Shown here piece by piece: positions 34,943-49,719 of a stretch of 64,000 nt of DNA. The DNA lies in assembly GCA_016630905.1 (NCBI GenBank), contig WBMQ01000009.1, forward strand, positions 1,488,001-1,552,000. Reading direction: 5' to 3'. The DNA comes from Capillidium heterosporum (Eukaryota > Entomophthoromycota > Entomophthoromycetes > Entomophthorales > Capillidiaceae). Under the pieces are notes generated by a model. It did no database searches. It saw only the letters and a program-made list of their open reading frames with translations, and was not told the DNA's origin. A program made the position numbers and the translations under genes. The stretch's first letter is position 1. Every line of letters starts with the position of its first letter.

Positions 34943-37900
34943 TTATCTATATAGTTGATTCTATTGGATTGCAAATATTTACACCATTTTGGTTGATTAT
35001 GTTGAATTTTACTTGATTCTTGGTCTATTTCAACTGGTAAAGCTTGCTTTAGAGTTAAACATAACTTATTGGCATAGTTGCATATTGCTAATAAACTAAT
35101 AGAGTGCTGTAGAAAGTCGTCTGCAAATTCGAATACTTATCCTTCAGGCCTTCTAAAATTAGAATATATCCTACATCTTCGTTGTCAATACATCCCTTAG
35201 AAACTCACTATGATGATCTTTAATCTTTATCCTTGGTGCTTTCTCTCTAGACTTATATTGTACTGCTTGATGCTCACCAAATTAATACAGTATGTTCCTA
35301 TAATTCGATCAGCTAGCCCATATTGAATTAATCTCAGCATTTTAAATTTTAAAATATGGCTGTCAATTATCTGGTTTCTAAGCTATAATTGTTTTGATTC
35401 TAAGGCCACAAAGTTTATGTATTTAGCTATTTATATTGATATTCAAGTGCAGAAATTTATAATAGGATGTAAAGCTTGAAAGAATTCAAATCAACCATAT
35501 GCAATACTATATACTATTATAAAAGGTATAAGCTATTATAGCCATCAAAATAAATGTGATCTAAATTTATGCTGTAGTGTACTAGATACTTCATAAATAA
35601 AATACTATAATATGATCAATAAAAAGTTCATATATTGAAACTATTTTGTTTAAAGTTTGTTTTAGATTTAATCAGATATTTTCAAGATAAATAAATAAAA
35701 TGCCTTTATAATAAAATCTCTATAAAAGCAATTTAGTATAGTTATGGCTTTTAACGCTTTAAAATAAAGCCTATATTTGAAGTTATTAATATAATAGGAT
35801 ATCAAAAAACTAACAATAAATTTATTAGGAAATAACTATAGTTTAGGAAAATCCAAGTACTACATTATTTAAAATATCAAAATCAATTTCATTTAAAGTA
35901 GTTTACAATCTAAAGAAAGTTAAATAAATCCAGTTATGATGCTACTTGCCAATTTACCTTTTACTCAATTAAAGGTAGATGCATAAATAACTAATTATAT
36001 TTAGAAAGCAAATTAAATAAGGCTACATAAACAACCTGTGTTACAATTATAAAACAACTCATCTTCACTATTTACCTGACCTAAAACTCAATATATAATT
36101 ATTGATATTCCAAAAGAATTTAGATAGTAATATATTTGGCAGATGAAAGGTAAAATTGAACAAGGAAACTATTAAAAAGCTGTTTATATAAATCAGCTTT
36201 TAATAAGATTAGATTATTTTCACAAGAGTTGAAAAATAACATCAAATATCAATGGAATATACAGCATATATGTTAAACTAGACTTATAAAATATTGAAAT
36301 CGATTTAGACAGTCGTGGTTCATACTAAAATATAAATTCAGCCTGAAGTCGAAATTAGAGTGAATTCGATAAGTTTGCACTAAATAAACATTTCTTTAGA
36401 TTAATCAAAACACCATACTTTCTAAAGAAATCAATGCTTTAAATACATTAATTAAACTAAAATAATCTAAAAATTAGTATAATAAAACTACACTTGAAGT
36501 ATTGGCTTTTTCAATAAAGTATTTTATGGGATTTTGATCAAAAGTCGCTAATTGCTAATTACTTCTAATTAGAATAAACTAAATCCAAAAATCTTAAGGA
36601 AATTAATTTATTACATTGATTGCCTTTTCATGTCGCCAACACTGAAAATTCAATTGGCAAAATATCCAATACTTTCATGATTTAAAATTGAATATTTCTG
36701 AAAACTTCACTAATTTAATATTAGTGGCTACCAATTTAAATTGGCTATGATTAGTTTACAAAAAGCAGCCCATAAATATATTTGTTACAATATTACAGTA
36801 TTCTTAATTGTTACTAATTAAAATAATTTAAATGATGGCATATCTTTAATCTTTAAGAAACGTAATGAACAAAAATTGCTAAAAGATCAATCAACTTCAA
36901 AAAAATCAATTCTTAAACTATATTCTATAATAAATTGTAGTGTTTACTACTTGGAATCAGTAGTAGAATTATTCAATAAATTTCAAAAGTCAAATTCATC
37001 CTGGATCTCGAATTTATATTGATAATAATATGAAAAATAATTAGTCCAAAATTAACTTTGATTAATCTATACAATTTACTTATAATAGTAACCATTTCAA
37101 TGAATTGTAATTTACTATTGAGTTAAAAGTTATTAGAAAAATAGCTATACGTGCCAGCTTTGAGTCTACAAACCCTCAAACATAATTGAATTACTAAATT
37201 CCCAATACTTTGTTAAAAGAAACTATTTAAAGTTAAACTATCCACAGCCATATCAAATTAATGAATTGATTAAGTATTCAATTTATTTTGATTCTGCCCA
37301 TTAGGTATTTGAAATACCAACTTGAGTTGCAGTCTCTAATCATATAAGGAAAATATTATGGTTGAATAACTTTTGATATGATATTTTTAGTTAATACAGG
37401 ATATTGCTATAGAAGATAATGCTAGCACAAAAATATCTAATATTTGGTAATATTGAATAGTATAAACATATTAATAGTACTGGCACTTCTACTTAGCTTG
37501 CTTTCATTATTACTATTGATTTAACTAATGTTAAAATCAAAAATTAATAACTATCAGTGAGTCATACTCAAATAGCAGAAAAAACTGAAGTGGCTTCGAA
37601 AGTAAAAGCATTTAACAAATTAAATCTAAATATATTTGGAGACTATAATTTAATTTAAGAATTATTAAGCTAAATGCCATTGAATTAATTAGTAATCAAT
37701 AGGATATACTAAATCGGGATTTGTAGTTAAGTTCAATTATATACTGATCTAGCTTTAATCAATTTGATTTATATTTCAATCATTATTGTACAAGATTTTA
37801 TGTTTGTAATCGCTTAATAGAATTTAAAACCAAGTAGTATATTTTAATCAAACACTTTTGACTTTATCAATTTAATATATATTTTTCCTAAAAATCAATG

Positions 37901-40656
37901 TATTAAATTCTCGTTGAAACCTATATAATTGCACCTGAAAGATCTATTACAATTTAACATTATACGATTTAGATACACTCTAACTTGAAATCACATATTT
38001 ACGCTTCAACCTAACTACATTCAATAATTATATCAGCTATTCTTTAACATGTTTTGTTGTTATATTAGTTTATTTAGGCAACTTTATTCATTTAAAATAG
38101 TTTCTAAATGGTATTTAATTGTAGATTTCACTTTCATTAAAACTGAGCTATACATTAAAGATCTTTGAACTTTTTAAAACCAAATGGTAAATAAACGAGT
38201 TTAGGAGTTATAAATAATAAATCAAAGTAAAATAAGTTTTGGGGATTATTTATTTAGCTTCCAAGGCATTCAGCGTTCAAAAATTATATACCTTTTGTCT
38301 ACTTTTAAATTACCAAATTGTAGGAATTTATAAACTACAATATTTATTTATAAAAGCAGTGTTAGAAATAATCCTACAATTTCTAACCCAATGATTTAAA
38401 AAAGAACTTACTCTACATTGCATAATATGTATTGTAATGCTATAAAGATATTTCTATTATTACTAATTGAAATTATATAATCATGTATTTCCACCTAATA
38501 AGCATATTAAAATTACTTTAGTATAGTGCGATAAGGTTAGCTTTTAATAATTATTTAAGACTTTGTTACCATATCCTGGTCTGAATTTTTATTTGAAACT
38601 TGCTCTATGTATTTTAATATGTTTTAAATATTATAAACTTTCATTAACTTTACCTCAAAGTACCTTCTATTTGTTAAATTTAATATAATGTTCCTATTTT
38701 TGAGAATTTATTTTTCTGAAATTATCAAGCAAAGCAATTATCTATGTGCAATTTAAAGGCACAGAATCAAGTGCTATGTTTGAAATATTACAATTAATAT
38801 TGCATAAATTTTTGCGAAAGCACATATTTCTTCAAATATACAGGGTTTTATATTAGTAAACCATTAAAATATAATTTTGGATATTTCAAAATATAGTCAA
38901 TTAGAAAGTATATTTGGTAAATAAATTTTGTTTCACTCGAGCTATCTTGATACTATTTAAAAAAGTTTGATATTCTCTAATTTTTGGTTATGGGCATCGA
39001 AATTATATTAAAAATACCCAAGATATCTAATATTTGATTTCTCTTTTTATTTATTTACCTTATACTTTTGATTATAATATCTAATCATTTTATGATTTAT
39101 ATAAATTTTAGTGTTTTAAATACTTTAATGTTTCTAGTTTTGTAGATGAAATTGTTTAATAGTATAAATTCAATAAACTTTGGCAGTTGAATATAATCTA
39201 CTATATCAAAAGTCTTAGTACAATTCGACAAACTAATACTAAAATTATTCCTAAAAGGTTAAATATTTTCGATTGTTGGATATGATCAAAGTCAATCAAA
39301 ATGATTGTTTGGAAAGTAAATGGTTAATTTAATTAAAATAGTTTGAATGAATAGTAACTAGATTTAAGGAATTGGCAATTTTAAGAGCAGATAAGCTAGC
39401 ATGCTGGTAGTAGGGTGTAAATGAATAGGATTGAATAGTTTTACATAAGCAAAAGGGAGCACTATCTTGAATAGGTCAGATATAAAAATGTTGGAAGTGA
39501 GAAAATGATTAAAATTATGAAGTGTAACAAATTGTAAAATTAGATATGGCATTAACTATTGATATTAATTCAATACATAATTATAGGCTAATAGTATTTT
39601 TATAAAGCTTATTATAAATTGAAATGGTGAAAGTTTTTGTCACTTGTAACTATCATTATAGAGATTTAACACCTTACAATTCAATTAACATTTCCTATTT
39701 CAATAGGAACAATTCATTCAATAAATAGAAATGCTAAACCAAACTAATTCATTGATTACAGAAATTTAATTCTTTAAACAAAAGTAGTTATTTCACAGCA
39801 TCGATTATATTAGGTTTTGATGGTATCTATATTAATCTGAAATTGAAAGGGTTTTTAGGTATAAGTAATCTATAGATTTACTATTTGAAACCTCTATATT
39901 AGTGAAAATAGTGTTTTGTATGAACTAATGAACATATTTTCTAATGAAATTCAATTATTATAATGGCTATAGATAGTTTTGCATTTATTTTGAATTAGCA
40001 ATAAATGCTAATTATTTAAATATGAACAAAATCTAAAATAGTAGCAGATCTTTTAGTTGGTCCAATTCACATATTCTTTTTGTACGACATTTTTTCAGAT
40101 TACCTTCAATTTCGAATCCTGCCTTTATTATTTGAAATAAACCATTGATGTCCATTATTAGATTTTCAAGGTAAATTAAATAGTCAGCATCTAATTAGTA
40201 AATGGGTATCAAATATAAATCTACATATATTTAAACACTGTTAATTAAAACTATCTCTAATTTTAGTAATAGTGTTCTTAAGCACCTTTTACACAAAATT
40301 AAGTTGATTTAACAAATCTTATTTAAAGGTATTATATACTTGACTTTGAAAACAATTCAAATTCAAAGTACTTTGATCTCTAACAATATTTATAATGTAA
40401 ATAGTGGTTAGAAAATACTATGGCGCCTATTATCTACTTCAAGCACCACTTTACAATATATTTGTTATTTTCGCTTAGTATTTTATATACATTCATTTTA
40501 ACTTTATTATTTTATTTTCAGCTTGACTTAAACATATCAGCTAAGCTATACTAAACTAATAATTAGTAGAGTTTTATTGTTCACTCTATTTATCTAATAT
40601 TATTAATTTATAGTCAGTATAGATTTGTTGTCAAAATAGCTTTTTATTAAATTTAA
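34943..40656. other. Central AT-rich segment without recognisable LTR copies
   Basis: About 5.7 kb with no frame above ~60 codons that I can support. Its texture differs from the flanks: it is still AT-rich but with mixed TCAAAT/TTGAAT-type words and few of the TTAGTA/CTAATA words that mark decayed A, B and C copies. Apart from transposase-derived remains up to about 35300 I see no homology to the other elements in the window. Confidence 0.5.
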
Positions 40657-41394
40657 GGTTAACTTTGCTCTTTAGTTAAATCGTATATCGAACATCGGAC
40701 TATTTTTATTCTTTCATAGGTAGTTTATTTATGTACTACCCGATAATATGCTTTGGGTTGCGTATTTTCATTTTCTCCAACCTTTTCTCACACTTTAAAT
40801 TGCTATCCACTCAGTTCCCCCCATACCCTAAATTGCCACTAGATCGTTTACATTTACCTAGAGTCGATTTTCTGCTATAGATTTATTCTTTGCTCACCTT
40901 GGATTCCAGACCTTCCAATTGCCATCTTGCAGATTAATTGGGATCTAACTCCCATGGTAGATTATTGCAACTAGATACGTGACCTACCTTTTTGTTGAAA
41001 AAGAATCCACTTACATATCGCCAAGTTATGGTTTTTCAGAGCTACACTATTTATCAAGGATCCTTGCTCAAAAAGAAGAGAGTTTGGTATTTGGTTTCTG
41101 TTGTTTTTAATATATTTTTGGATTTGGAATTTTGTTGTTTTCAGATCTTTGGGCTTTAAGATTGTAGATTTAAGTTTGATTAAATATTTTAAGGATTCCT
41201 AGCCAGGAATGTTGTAGGAATAGAGTTTTTAAATTATATTTATCTGTAAAGTAATTATTGGATTTATATTAGTCAGCTCACAAAATAATATATATGTCAT
41301 TTTATACCAAAGGATTTACCAAGTTTGACCAAACCTACTTGACTAAAAGTCCAAGCTAGTTGGTTAAACACTTAGCAAAGATGATCAGCTAACA
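40657..41394 (-). mobile_element. Family C element, comparatively well preserved copy (about 738 bp)
   Basis: The sequence from GGTTAACTTTGCTC to ATGATCAGCTAACA aligns with the C copies at 48562-49185 and 49720-50584: shared ACTTAGCTC-like start, GAATCCACTTA, then CCAAGTTTGACCAAACC and AAAGTCCAAGCTAGTTGGTT near the end. It has C-rich tracts around 40800 that the others have lost. No clear target-site duplication was found. It marks the right edge of the central segment. Confidence 0.6.
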
Positions 41395-42900
41395 TTATAT
41401 AGGTTTAGTTTTAACTGATTTGAATTTTCAAATTATTCTAATCTTTTAATTTAATATAATATACTTTTTGAATTTTTAGAGTTTAAATATATAAAAATAC
41501 ACTAATTCATATTTATATTTACTAATTATATAAAAAGCAGATTGTTTTATTCTAAGTTAAATTTACAATAAGAAAAACTTTTTTAGTATGCTAATAATCT
41601 TTATATTAGTAGGAAATAGTAAATTAAACTATTACTTTATATTACTGCTATAATAATATTTTACTATATATTATTTAAATAGCTTATTCTAATAAGTAAA
41701 CAGCTTTAGACTATATATTTAAGTATAATATTAATAATCTAAATTATAGCTATACTTTAATAATTTTGGATATTAGAATCTTTATTATTAAGTTAGAAAT
41801 ATTTATTTTCTTTCTTTATAGCTTTTTAATTTATAAAAGTCCTAGTTATTACAATTATTACTATAAGGTTATAAATCTACTTTTTTATTTGCTTTCTCTT
41901 ACTATTTTCTTTTTATTAGCTTTTAATTTATAATTTAACTATTTTTAGTTTTTAAACTATTCTATACTAACCATTTTTTTACTTTTATTATATATTTTTT
42001 AGTTCTAAAACTACTTAAGAATTCTTACTATTTATAGTAGAAAATTAAATACTAAAGCTTTAGCAATAGTAAACTTACTAGTAGTAGTTTAGATTAGTAG
42101 ACTTTTTTAGCTAAATTTAGCAAAGTCTTAAGTAATTTATAAATAAAAATAAAATTCCTTTATTATAACTACTATTAAAGTACTAAAGAAGTATTTAAAT
42201 ACTTTTTTTATTTTAATCTAAAATAGATATCTTAGTAATATTCTATCATACTATTTTATAGCTATTATATCAGCTTAATTTAAATAAAGGTTTATTTTTT
42301 ACTTATATTCTTATTTTAGTATAGTATTACTATATAATCTAATTATTAATAATAATGATTTTTACTACTTTTAGATAATTAATATGATTAATTCCTTTAA
42401 GTTAATATTAATCTACTAACTAACTTTTACTTTTACTTTACTAGTATTGCTATTATTTAATTTTTATCTAATATGCTTTTTTATTTAGCTTTAGTTTATA
42501 TCTAAGCTTTAATATATTTCTTTTATACTTTTTAAAATTAAAGTATAATTACTATAGTATAGGTACTTTTTATAATATACTTTCTTTACTTAGCTATTTA
42601 ATCTATTATTTAGAAAATCTAAGCTATTATTATTAATATAGTAGTAGATATTAGTTTTATTTTTAATTTATTATATTATTAACTTATTTATAATACTATT
42701 ATTAGTTAAATCTAGTAATACTTCATTAAACCTTATTTTGGCTATTAAAATTTTATAATATCTTTTTTATTTTAGCTTAGATTATAAAAAAATTCTGGTT
42801 ATTAATAGTAGTATATATAATATTAAAGTTTTAATTACTATAAATTTAATCTAAAGTTAATTAATTTATATAGTAGTTTATATAAAGCTTAGAAAGATAC

Positions 42901-43516
42901 TGTAAGGAAATATTCCTAGATCAGCTGTAGTTTCACCCTATAAACCAAATTCAAGCCTAAAAATGCCTTTATAATAGAAATCAAGTGATTAACCCTACAG
43001 TTACTATGTCTTATTCTTTGTACTCCTTAACAATCATGATTATCTCCCAAAAACACCAAATAAGTATCTGGAATATTGACTACTAAAGATAAGTTACCTA
43101 TATAAGGCTTATGGTAAACTTAGTAGTAAGAAGTAATTATTAAATAAATGTATTAAACATTTAATATTTTTCTTTTGCTATTAGCATAGTATAAACTTCC
43201 TGCATAGCATAATTGAGAACTGATAATTTGCATCCTTCCAAGACTGAAAGTTGCATTGACCTGACCTGAATTAACAATCTGAACTGAACCAAATCTGAAA
43301 ACTTAAGCTAAACAATGGATTTAACTATATTCTTTAGTCTTATAGCTATGGTTGAAGTAGTCTTGTCTGCTTACCACCTCTGGATCCAACTCCAGGCATG
43401 ATTATCCTTTTTATATAACCTTTATGTCAACTTTTTTAGCCTTTATGAAGTACTAGCTACTATTATTGCTTGGTTAATTTCTGCTAGTAAATGTTTTTTG
43501 TGAACATTTTCCAACA
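42901..43516 (-). mobile_element. Solo LTR, family A short variant (616 bp)
   Basis: Starts TGTAAGGAAATATTCCTAGA and ends GAACATTTTCCAACA, the reverse orientation of an A element, with a perfect 5-bp duplication GATAC at 42896-42900 and 43517-43521. It lacks about 100 bp relative to the 715-bp copies and is little decayed. Decayed fragments of the same short variant occur near 30746 and 51480. Confidence 0.85.
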
Positions 43517-43831
43517 GATACTATTAAATATAACTAATAATAAGGCTATAATAAAAGTATATAGCAGAATATATTAGAGTAATGGAAGTAATACTAGCTA
43601 TTATATTGATAATATAAATTATTTAAAAATATAAGTTTAAATAAAAGTAAAGAAAATCTAAAAATAGTAAGCTAAAAATGTAAAAAAATTTAAACTATAT
43701 AGTAATATTAACTAAGTAGTTTATTTAAAAAACTATATTTGTAAACTAGTAAATAGAATTAAGGTATTAAAAGTAGCTATAGTAGAAAAATAAAATATAC
43801 TATTTTAAAAAATAATTAAATATAATTAAAC

Positions 43832-44537
43832 TATAAGGAAATTCTTTTAATTAGCTATAACTTTACTTAATAACTAGAATTTGGTTTTATATTTTAAATA
43901 TATAGATTACTAGTTTGTTATCAATTCTAGCAATGCTAAAAGTTTCTTTTAATATAAATTAAGTGTTTTATTTAGCATTGGCTATTTTTAAATCAACTTT
44001 AATATTTTTTAGATTAGTAATAAATACTTAAACAAAAGAAATAGTATTGCTAATAGATTAGGGAAAACAACAATTACTAGTACTTTAAGTACCAACTATT
44101 AAAGATAAGTTATTTATATAAGGCCTATTGTAAACTTAGTAGTAAGTTAAGTAATTATTAAATATATTGAGTTATTTAATATTTCTTTTGCTATTAATAT
44201 AGTATAAAATCCTTGTATAGTATAATATAAAACTGATAATTAGTATTCTTTATAATAAAGAGTTATTTGATTTAGACTAAATAATAAAACTAAATCAAAT
44301 CAATTTGAATTAAACCTTAGAACTTCTTTAAACCAATAAATCTAACTATACTTTTAGCTTAATAGCTATCTTTAAAGTATATCTATTTGCTTACCATTTT
44401 TGGATTAGGCTATAAGTATAAGCTTCTTCTTTTAAATAGCTTTTTAGTTAATTTTTTTAGCTTTTATAAAGTTTTAGCTACTATTATCTTCTAGCTAACT
44501 CTAGCTAAAAAGTATTTTTTATAGATATTTTCCAATA
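43832..44537 (-). mobile_element. Solo LTR, family A (706 bp), decayed
   Basis: Starts TATAAGGAAATTCTTTTAAT and ends ATTTTCCAATA. The flanks are TAAAC (43827-43831) and CAAAC (44538-44542), a 5-bp duplication with one C/T difference. Colinear with the 717-bp copies in inverse orientation; many CA/TG positions have become TA. Confidence 0.75.
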
Positions 44538-46575
44538 CAAACTTTTAGAAAATAATTATAACTAAAAACTAAATTTTAAAAAATAAGTAGTAATTATAAA
44601 TAGTAAAGTAGAATATTATTAAAATAAAGTTTTTAATAGCTAATTTAAATATAAGCTTATTTATCTTTAAACTTAAATAAGTGAAAAGAATTTAGAGTAG
44701 CTAATTAAACTTTAAAGAATAAAATAGGTTTATAGCTAAAATGATTATTAATTAAGATATTAATAAAAAAACTTTTAGTAAAGTAGTAATAAAAGTAAAA
44801 ATAAATAAAACTAATCTATAATCTAATAATAAAAGTTATATTAGCTAGAATTACTATATTTATTACTAAAATATTAAGACTTTTTATTAGAAAAAGATGC
44901 TATTTACTACTAATTTATACTTTTTAATAGTATACTATATAAATTAAAGCTTTAAGAAAAATAAAATACTTTCTGAGCTATTTTAAAGTATTTTTAAAAC
45001 TTTCTTTTAAATTATATATTTAATTAAATTAATCTAAGTCTATAATTTAAAAGAAAAGTTTTCAACAATTTAATAAATTACTTAAAAAACTCTTACTTTT
45101 TACTTTTTTTAAAGCTTTAATACTATAAAAAAAAATTTTAAATTAGTTATGATTTTACTTAATAATTTAAATTAATAATATATTTTAAACTTAAACTATT
45201 GTTTTAATATCAAATCTATAAATAATTAAAAGGTATCTTTTCTATTAGTAAGTATTAAGTATTTAACTTTATAGTTTTATTTTAAATTAATCTTTATATT
45301 ACTTAAAGGAATTAATATTTTTTTAAAAGTACAATATAAATATTAGTACTAAAGACTAGATAAAGTACTTACTACTAATATTTAAAGTATCTACTACTAA
45401 AGATATATAATTTATTTAAGGTATATAGTAAACTTAGTAATTAGTTAAATAATTTATTAGAAAATGTTTATAATATTTACTAGCTAAGGTTAGCTAAAAC
45501 TTTATAAATGCTAAGGATATTATTATAAAGCTATATAAAAAGAAAGTTTACACTCATAACTTAATTTAAAGATAATAAGCAAATAGAAATACTTTAATTA
45601 TAACTAATAAGATAAAAAATATAATTAGATTTATTGGTTTAAAAAGGTTTTAGAATTTAGTTTGAATTAATTTAATTTAGGCTAATGTAACTTTTTATTA
45701 TAAAAAACCAATTATCAGTTTTAAGTTATACTATACAAAAGTTTATACTATACTAATAGTAGAAGAAATATTAAATAATTCAAGATATTTATTTAATAAT
45801 TATTTAGCCTACTATTAAGTTTACTATAAGCCTTATATAAATAACTTACTTTTAGTAGTAAATATTTTAAATATTAGTAATTAGTATTAAAACTATTTAG
45901 TTTTTCTAAAATACAATTATTTACTTTAAAAATTATAAGGATTTAAAAATAGTTAGTATAAAGTTAATTAATTTTTACTAAAAAAGAGAATTTTTAATTT
46001 TAATAAGAAAATATTAATTAATTATCTAAGTTTAAAATATAATTTAAATTTATTATTTAAAAATAATATAAATAGAAATATTAAATATTAAATAGCTATT
46101 AACTATTAATATTCTTTTAAGCTAAAAACTATACTAATTTAAATTAAACTAAACTAAAATTTAAAACTTAAACTAATAAATTATATATAGTTCTTAGCTT
46201 TATAACTATAATTAATATAGTTATATTTATCTACTACTTTTAAATTAAGCTTTATAGTTAATTTTTTTAGCTTTTATAAAGTACTAATTATTATTACTTT
46301 TAGCTAACTTTTATTAATAGCTATTTTTTAATAGTTATCTTAAATAATTTAAAATTAAAATTTTAATAAATTACTTTATTAAGTTTTTGCTAAGTTTAGC
46401 TAAAAAGTTTATAATATATTTACTACTATTAGTAAGCTTAATATTAAAATCTAATGCTATATTGCTAATAATTAAAGTTTTTAACTAATAGTTAATATTA
46501 AAAAAGTAATAAAATAAAAATAGTTAGAATATAAAGCAGGTTTATTATTATAATATTAGTTATAATAATTTTTAC

Positions 46576-47172
46576 TATTAACTTAGCTTTTTAGATAAGT
46601 TGTATATTAAATACTAAATAATTTTTATAAGTAGGTTATAATATATTATACTTTAATAAAATGCTTTAGGTAAGTATTTTATCTTTTATTAATAGTTTAT
46701 TTTAAACTACTATGTACTTATTTATATTATATTAGTTAACTTTTAGCCTACCTAATTTTATTTAGAATTAACCATTCTTATTAAGTATAAATTATTAGAT
46801 TTTAACTTTAATAGTAAATTACTATAACTAAAACATATTTCTATCTTTTATTAAAAAAGAATATATTTATAAATTGCCAAATTAAAACTATTTTCTAAGT
46901 TATAATATATATATCAAAGCTTTAAAATAAAAATTTTTTTTATAGAATTAGTCTAAATAAACATTTATATATTCTTAGCTAATAGTTTTATAAAAATTAA
47001 AAGTTTAAATCTTTTTATTAGCTATAAAAGATTCAATTATATTTAAATTAGCTAACTTATAATATAATATATATTATATTTTATACTAAAAAACTTACTA
47101 AGTTTAGCTAAACCTACTTAGTTAAAAGTTTAAGCTAATAACTAGATACTTAATAAGAATAGCTAGCTAATA
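46576..47172 (-). mobile_element. Family C element, decayed (about 597 bp)
   Basis: Starts TATTAACTTAGCTTTTTAGA and ends AATAGCTAGCTAATA, colinear with 48562-49185. Flanking pentamers do not match, so the limits are less sure. Confidence 0.5.
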
Positions 47173-48561
47173 TTAATTTTTTTATACTAGTTGTTTTACT
47201 AGCTTTCTTTTTATTATTATTCTAACTTTTAATTGTTTTAGCTATAAACTTATTTTACTTTTTTAAGTTTTAATTATTTTAATATTTTTTAATTATAGCT
47301 TAAAAGCTTAAGTTATTAACAGTATAGCACTTAATATAAAAATTCAAATAATTATACCCTTACTTATTATTTAATAAAAAAAAGAATAGTCTATATTAAT
47401 TTAAATACTAAAATAATTTTGACTAAAAATATACTTTTTTATTTTATTAATTTATAATAAAAAGCATTTACTAAAAATACTTACTAGCAAAAGTTAGCTA
47501 AGTAGTAGTAGCTAGTATTTTATAAAAGAAAAAATTAATTATAAAGCTATATAAAAAGAAAATTTATATTTAAAGCCTAATATAAAAGTATTAAGTAAAC
47601 AAAATACTTTAATTATAGGTATAAAACTAAAAATGTAATTAAATTTATTAGTTATAAGTTATATTTTAGTTTTAGATAACTTTAAATCTTAAAAAAATAT
47701 ATATTATGTTAATAAAAAAAGTCTAAAGTCTAAAGAAGTACTAATAGATTTAACTAATAATAATGTTATAATATATATGTATAATAAAATAGGTTGGGAT
47801 AGTAAAACTAATACTAACTATTATAGTAATAATATGAATTATCTAAATTATATAAGTTTTAAAAAAGTATAAAAATTAAACTATATATTAATATTATTTA
47901 ATAACTAAAAGGCTAATTAAGAACAATACTTTATTTATAAATAGATTAGGCTATAAAAATAATTATAATAATTATAATTTCTATTATAAAGTTATTAATT
48001 TATTTTTTTTATCTTATTATTATACTACTTTTTTATTCTAACTTTTAATCTTTTAATTTAAAATTTATTTTACTTATTAGATGTTTTTAATTATTTTTTC
48101 CATATACTTAGTTTAATTATAATTTAAAAGTTTTAATCCTTATTAAATAATATTTAAATCTTTAAAATATTATTAGACTAATACCTTAATAATACTTTAC
48201 TATTTTTTAATAACTATTATAATAGTATAATTCTGTTTTTCTTAATATAGCTATTTTTAATAGCCTAATCTTTTATTTATCTATAAATAAAGTATTATTT
48301 CTAATTAGCCTTTTAGTTATTAAATTGTGTAAATATATAGTTTAACTTTTAAATTTTTATAGCTTACTTTATTTACTTTTTTTAAACTTATTTTCTTTAG
48401 ATAATTTATATTACTAATATAGTAATAGTATTAATTCTACTATTTTAATTTATTACATGCTTTTATTATAATATAACTATTAGTTAGATCTAATAGCACT
48501 TTCTTAAACTTTATAATTATTATAGCTAAGGAATTAAAATTAAAAAATAAGTAATAGCTAT

Positions 48562-49185
48562 TATTAACTTAGCTCTTTAGAAAAGTTGTATATTAAACAT
48601 TAGATCATTTTTTTACAAATAACTTATAATTATACTACACCTTAACAAAATACTTTAGGTTAAGTATATTATTTTTTATAAACAATTTACTTTAAACTAT
48701 TTATATTATACTAATCAATTCCTCAATCTATCTAACCCTATTTAAAATTAACTATTCTTTTAAAGTATAAATGATTAGGTTTTAACTTGATGATAAATAC
48801 TGTGATAAAAATGTACATCTATTCCTTATTAGAGAAGAATCCACTTATAAATGCTAAATTAGAACTATCTTCCAAATTATGATATATATATTAAAAAAAG
48901 GTGATTTTTTAAAAAGGAGAGAAGAATATTTTTAGAGGATTAAAAGGATTTTTGTAAGATTAGTCTAAATAAATGTATATATTCTTAGCTAGTAGTTTTA
49001 CAAAAATTGAGAGTTTTAAAGATTTTTATTAGCTATAGAAGGGTTTAATGTATTTAAATTAGCTAGCCTATAACACAATACATATATTACATTTTATGCT
49101 AAAGAACTTACCAAGTTTGGCTGAACCTACTCAACTAAAAGTCCAAGCTAGTAGTCAGATATCTGGTAAGGGTAACTAGCCAATA
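48562..49185 (-). mobile_element. Solo LTR-like element, family C (624 bp)
   Basis: Starts TATTAACTTAGCTCTTTAGA and ends GGGTAACTAGCCAATA. The flanks GCTAT (48557-48561) and ACTAT (49186-49190) form a 5-bp duplication with one G/A difference. No coding content. Confidence 0.68.
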
Positions 49186-49719
49186 ACTATTAAAAATAGC
49201 AAAGTGAAATATTATTAAAATATTAGCTTTAAATAGTAACTAAAAAGCTTAGCTTTTTCTTTAGTTTTTTAATAATAATTCTTTTAAATAAAATAAGTTT
49301 TATCTTTAATTAGCTACTTTATTAATTAAGGTTTTACTAAATTTAGCTAGAAATATAAGGTTTAAAAAGATATTACTAAATCTAATTAATAATAATATTA
49401 TATTATAAACTTATAATATAGTAGATTAGAAAAGCAAAGCTAAAGCCTACTATTATATTAGTAATAAAAGCTTAAATTTTTTGAATAGTAGGCTAAATAG
49501 CTAAATAAAGAAAATATATTATAAAAAGTATTTATATAATATTAGTTAAGTTTTAGTTTTAAAAAAAGACTAAAAAGATATATTAAAACTTAAAAGTAAA
49601 GTAGTGCTAAACTAAAAAAAGCTAGCTAAGTAGTAATTATACAATTACTAATACTATAGTATTAGAATCAAAAGTAAAAATTGATTGATAAGTTAATATT
49701 AGTTTAAAAAAATATATAG

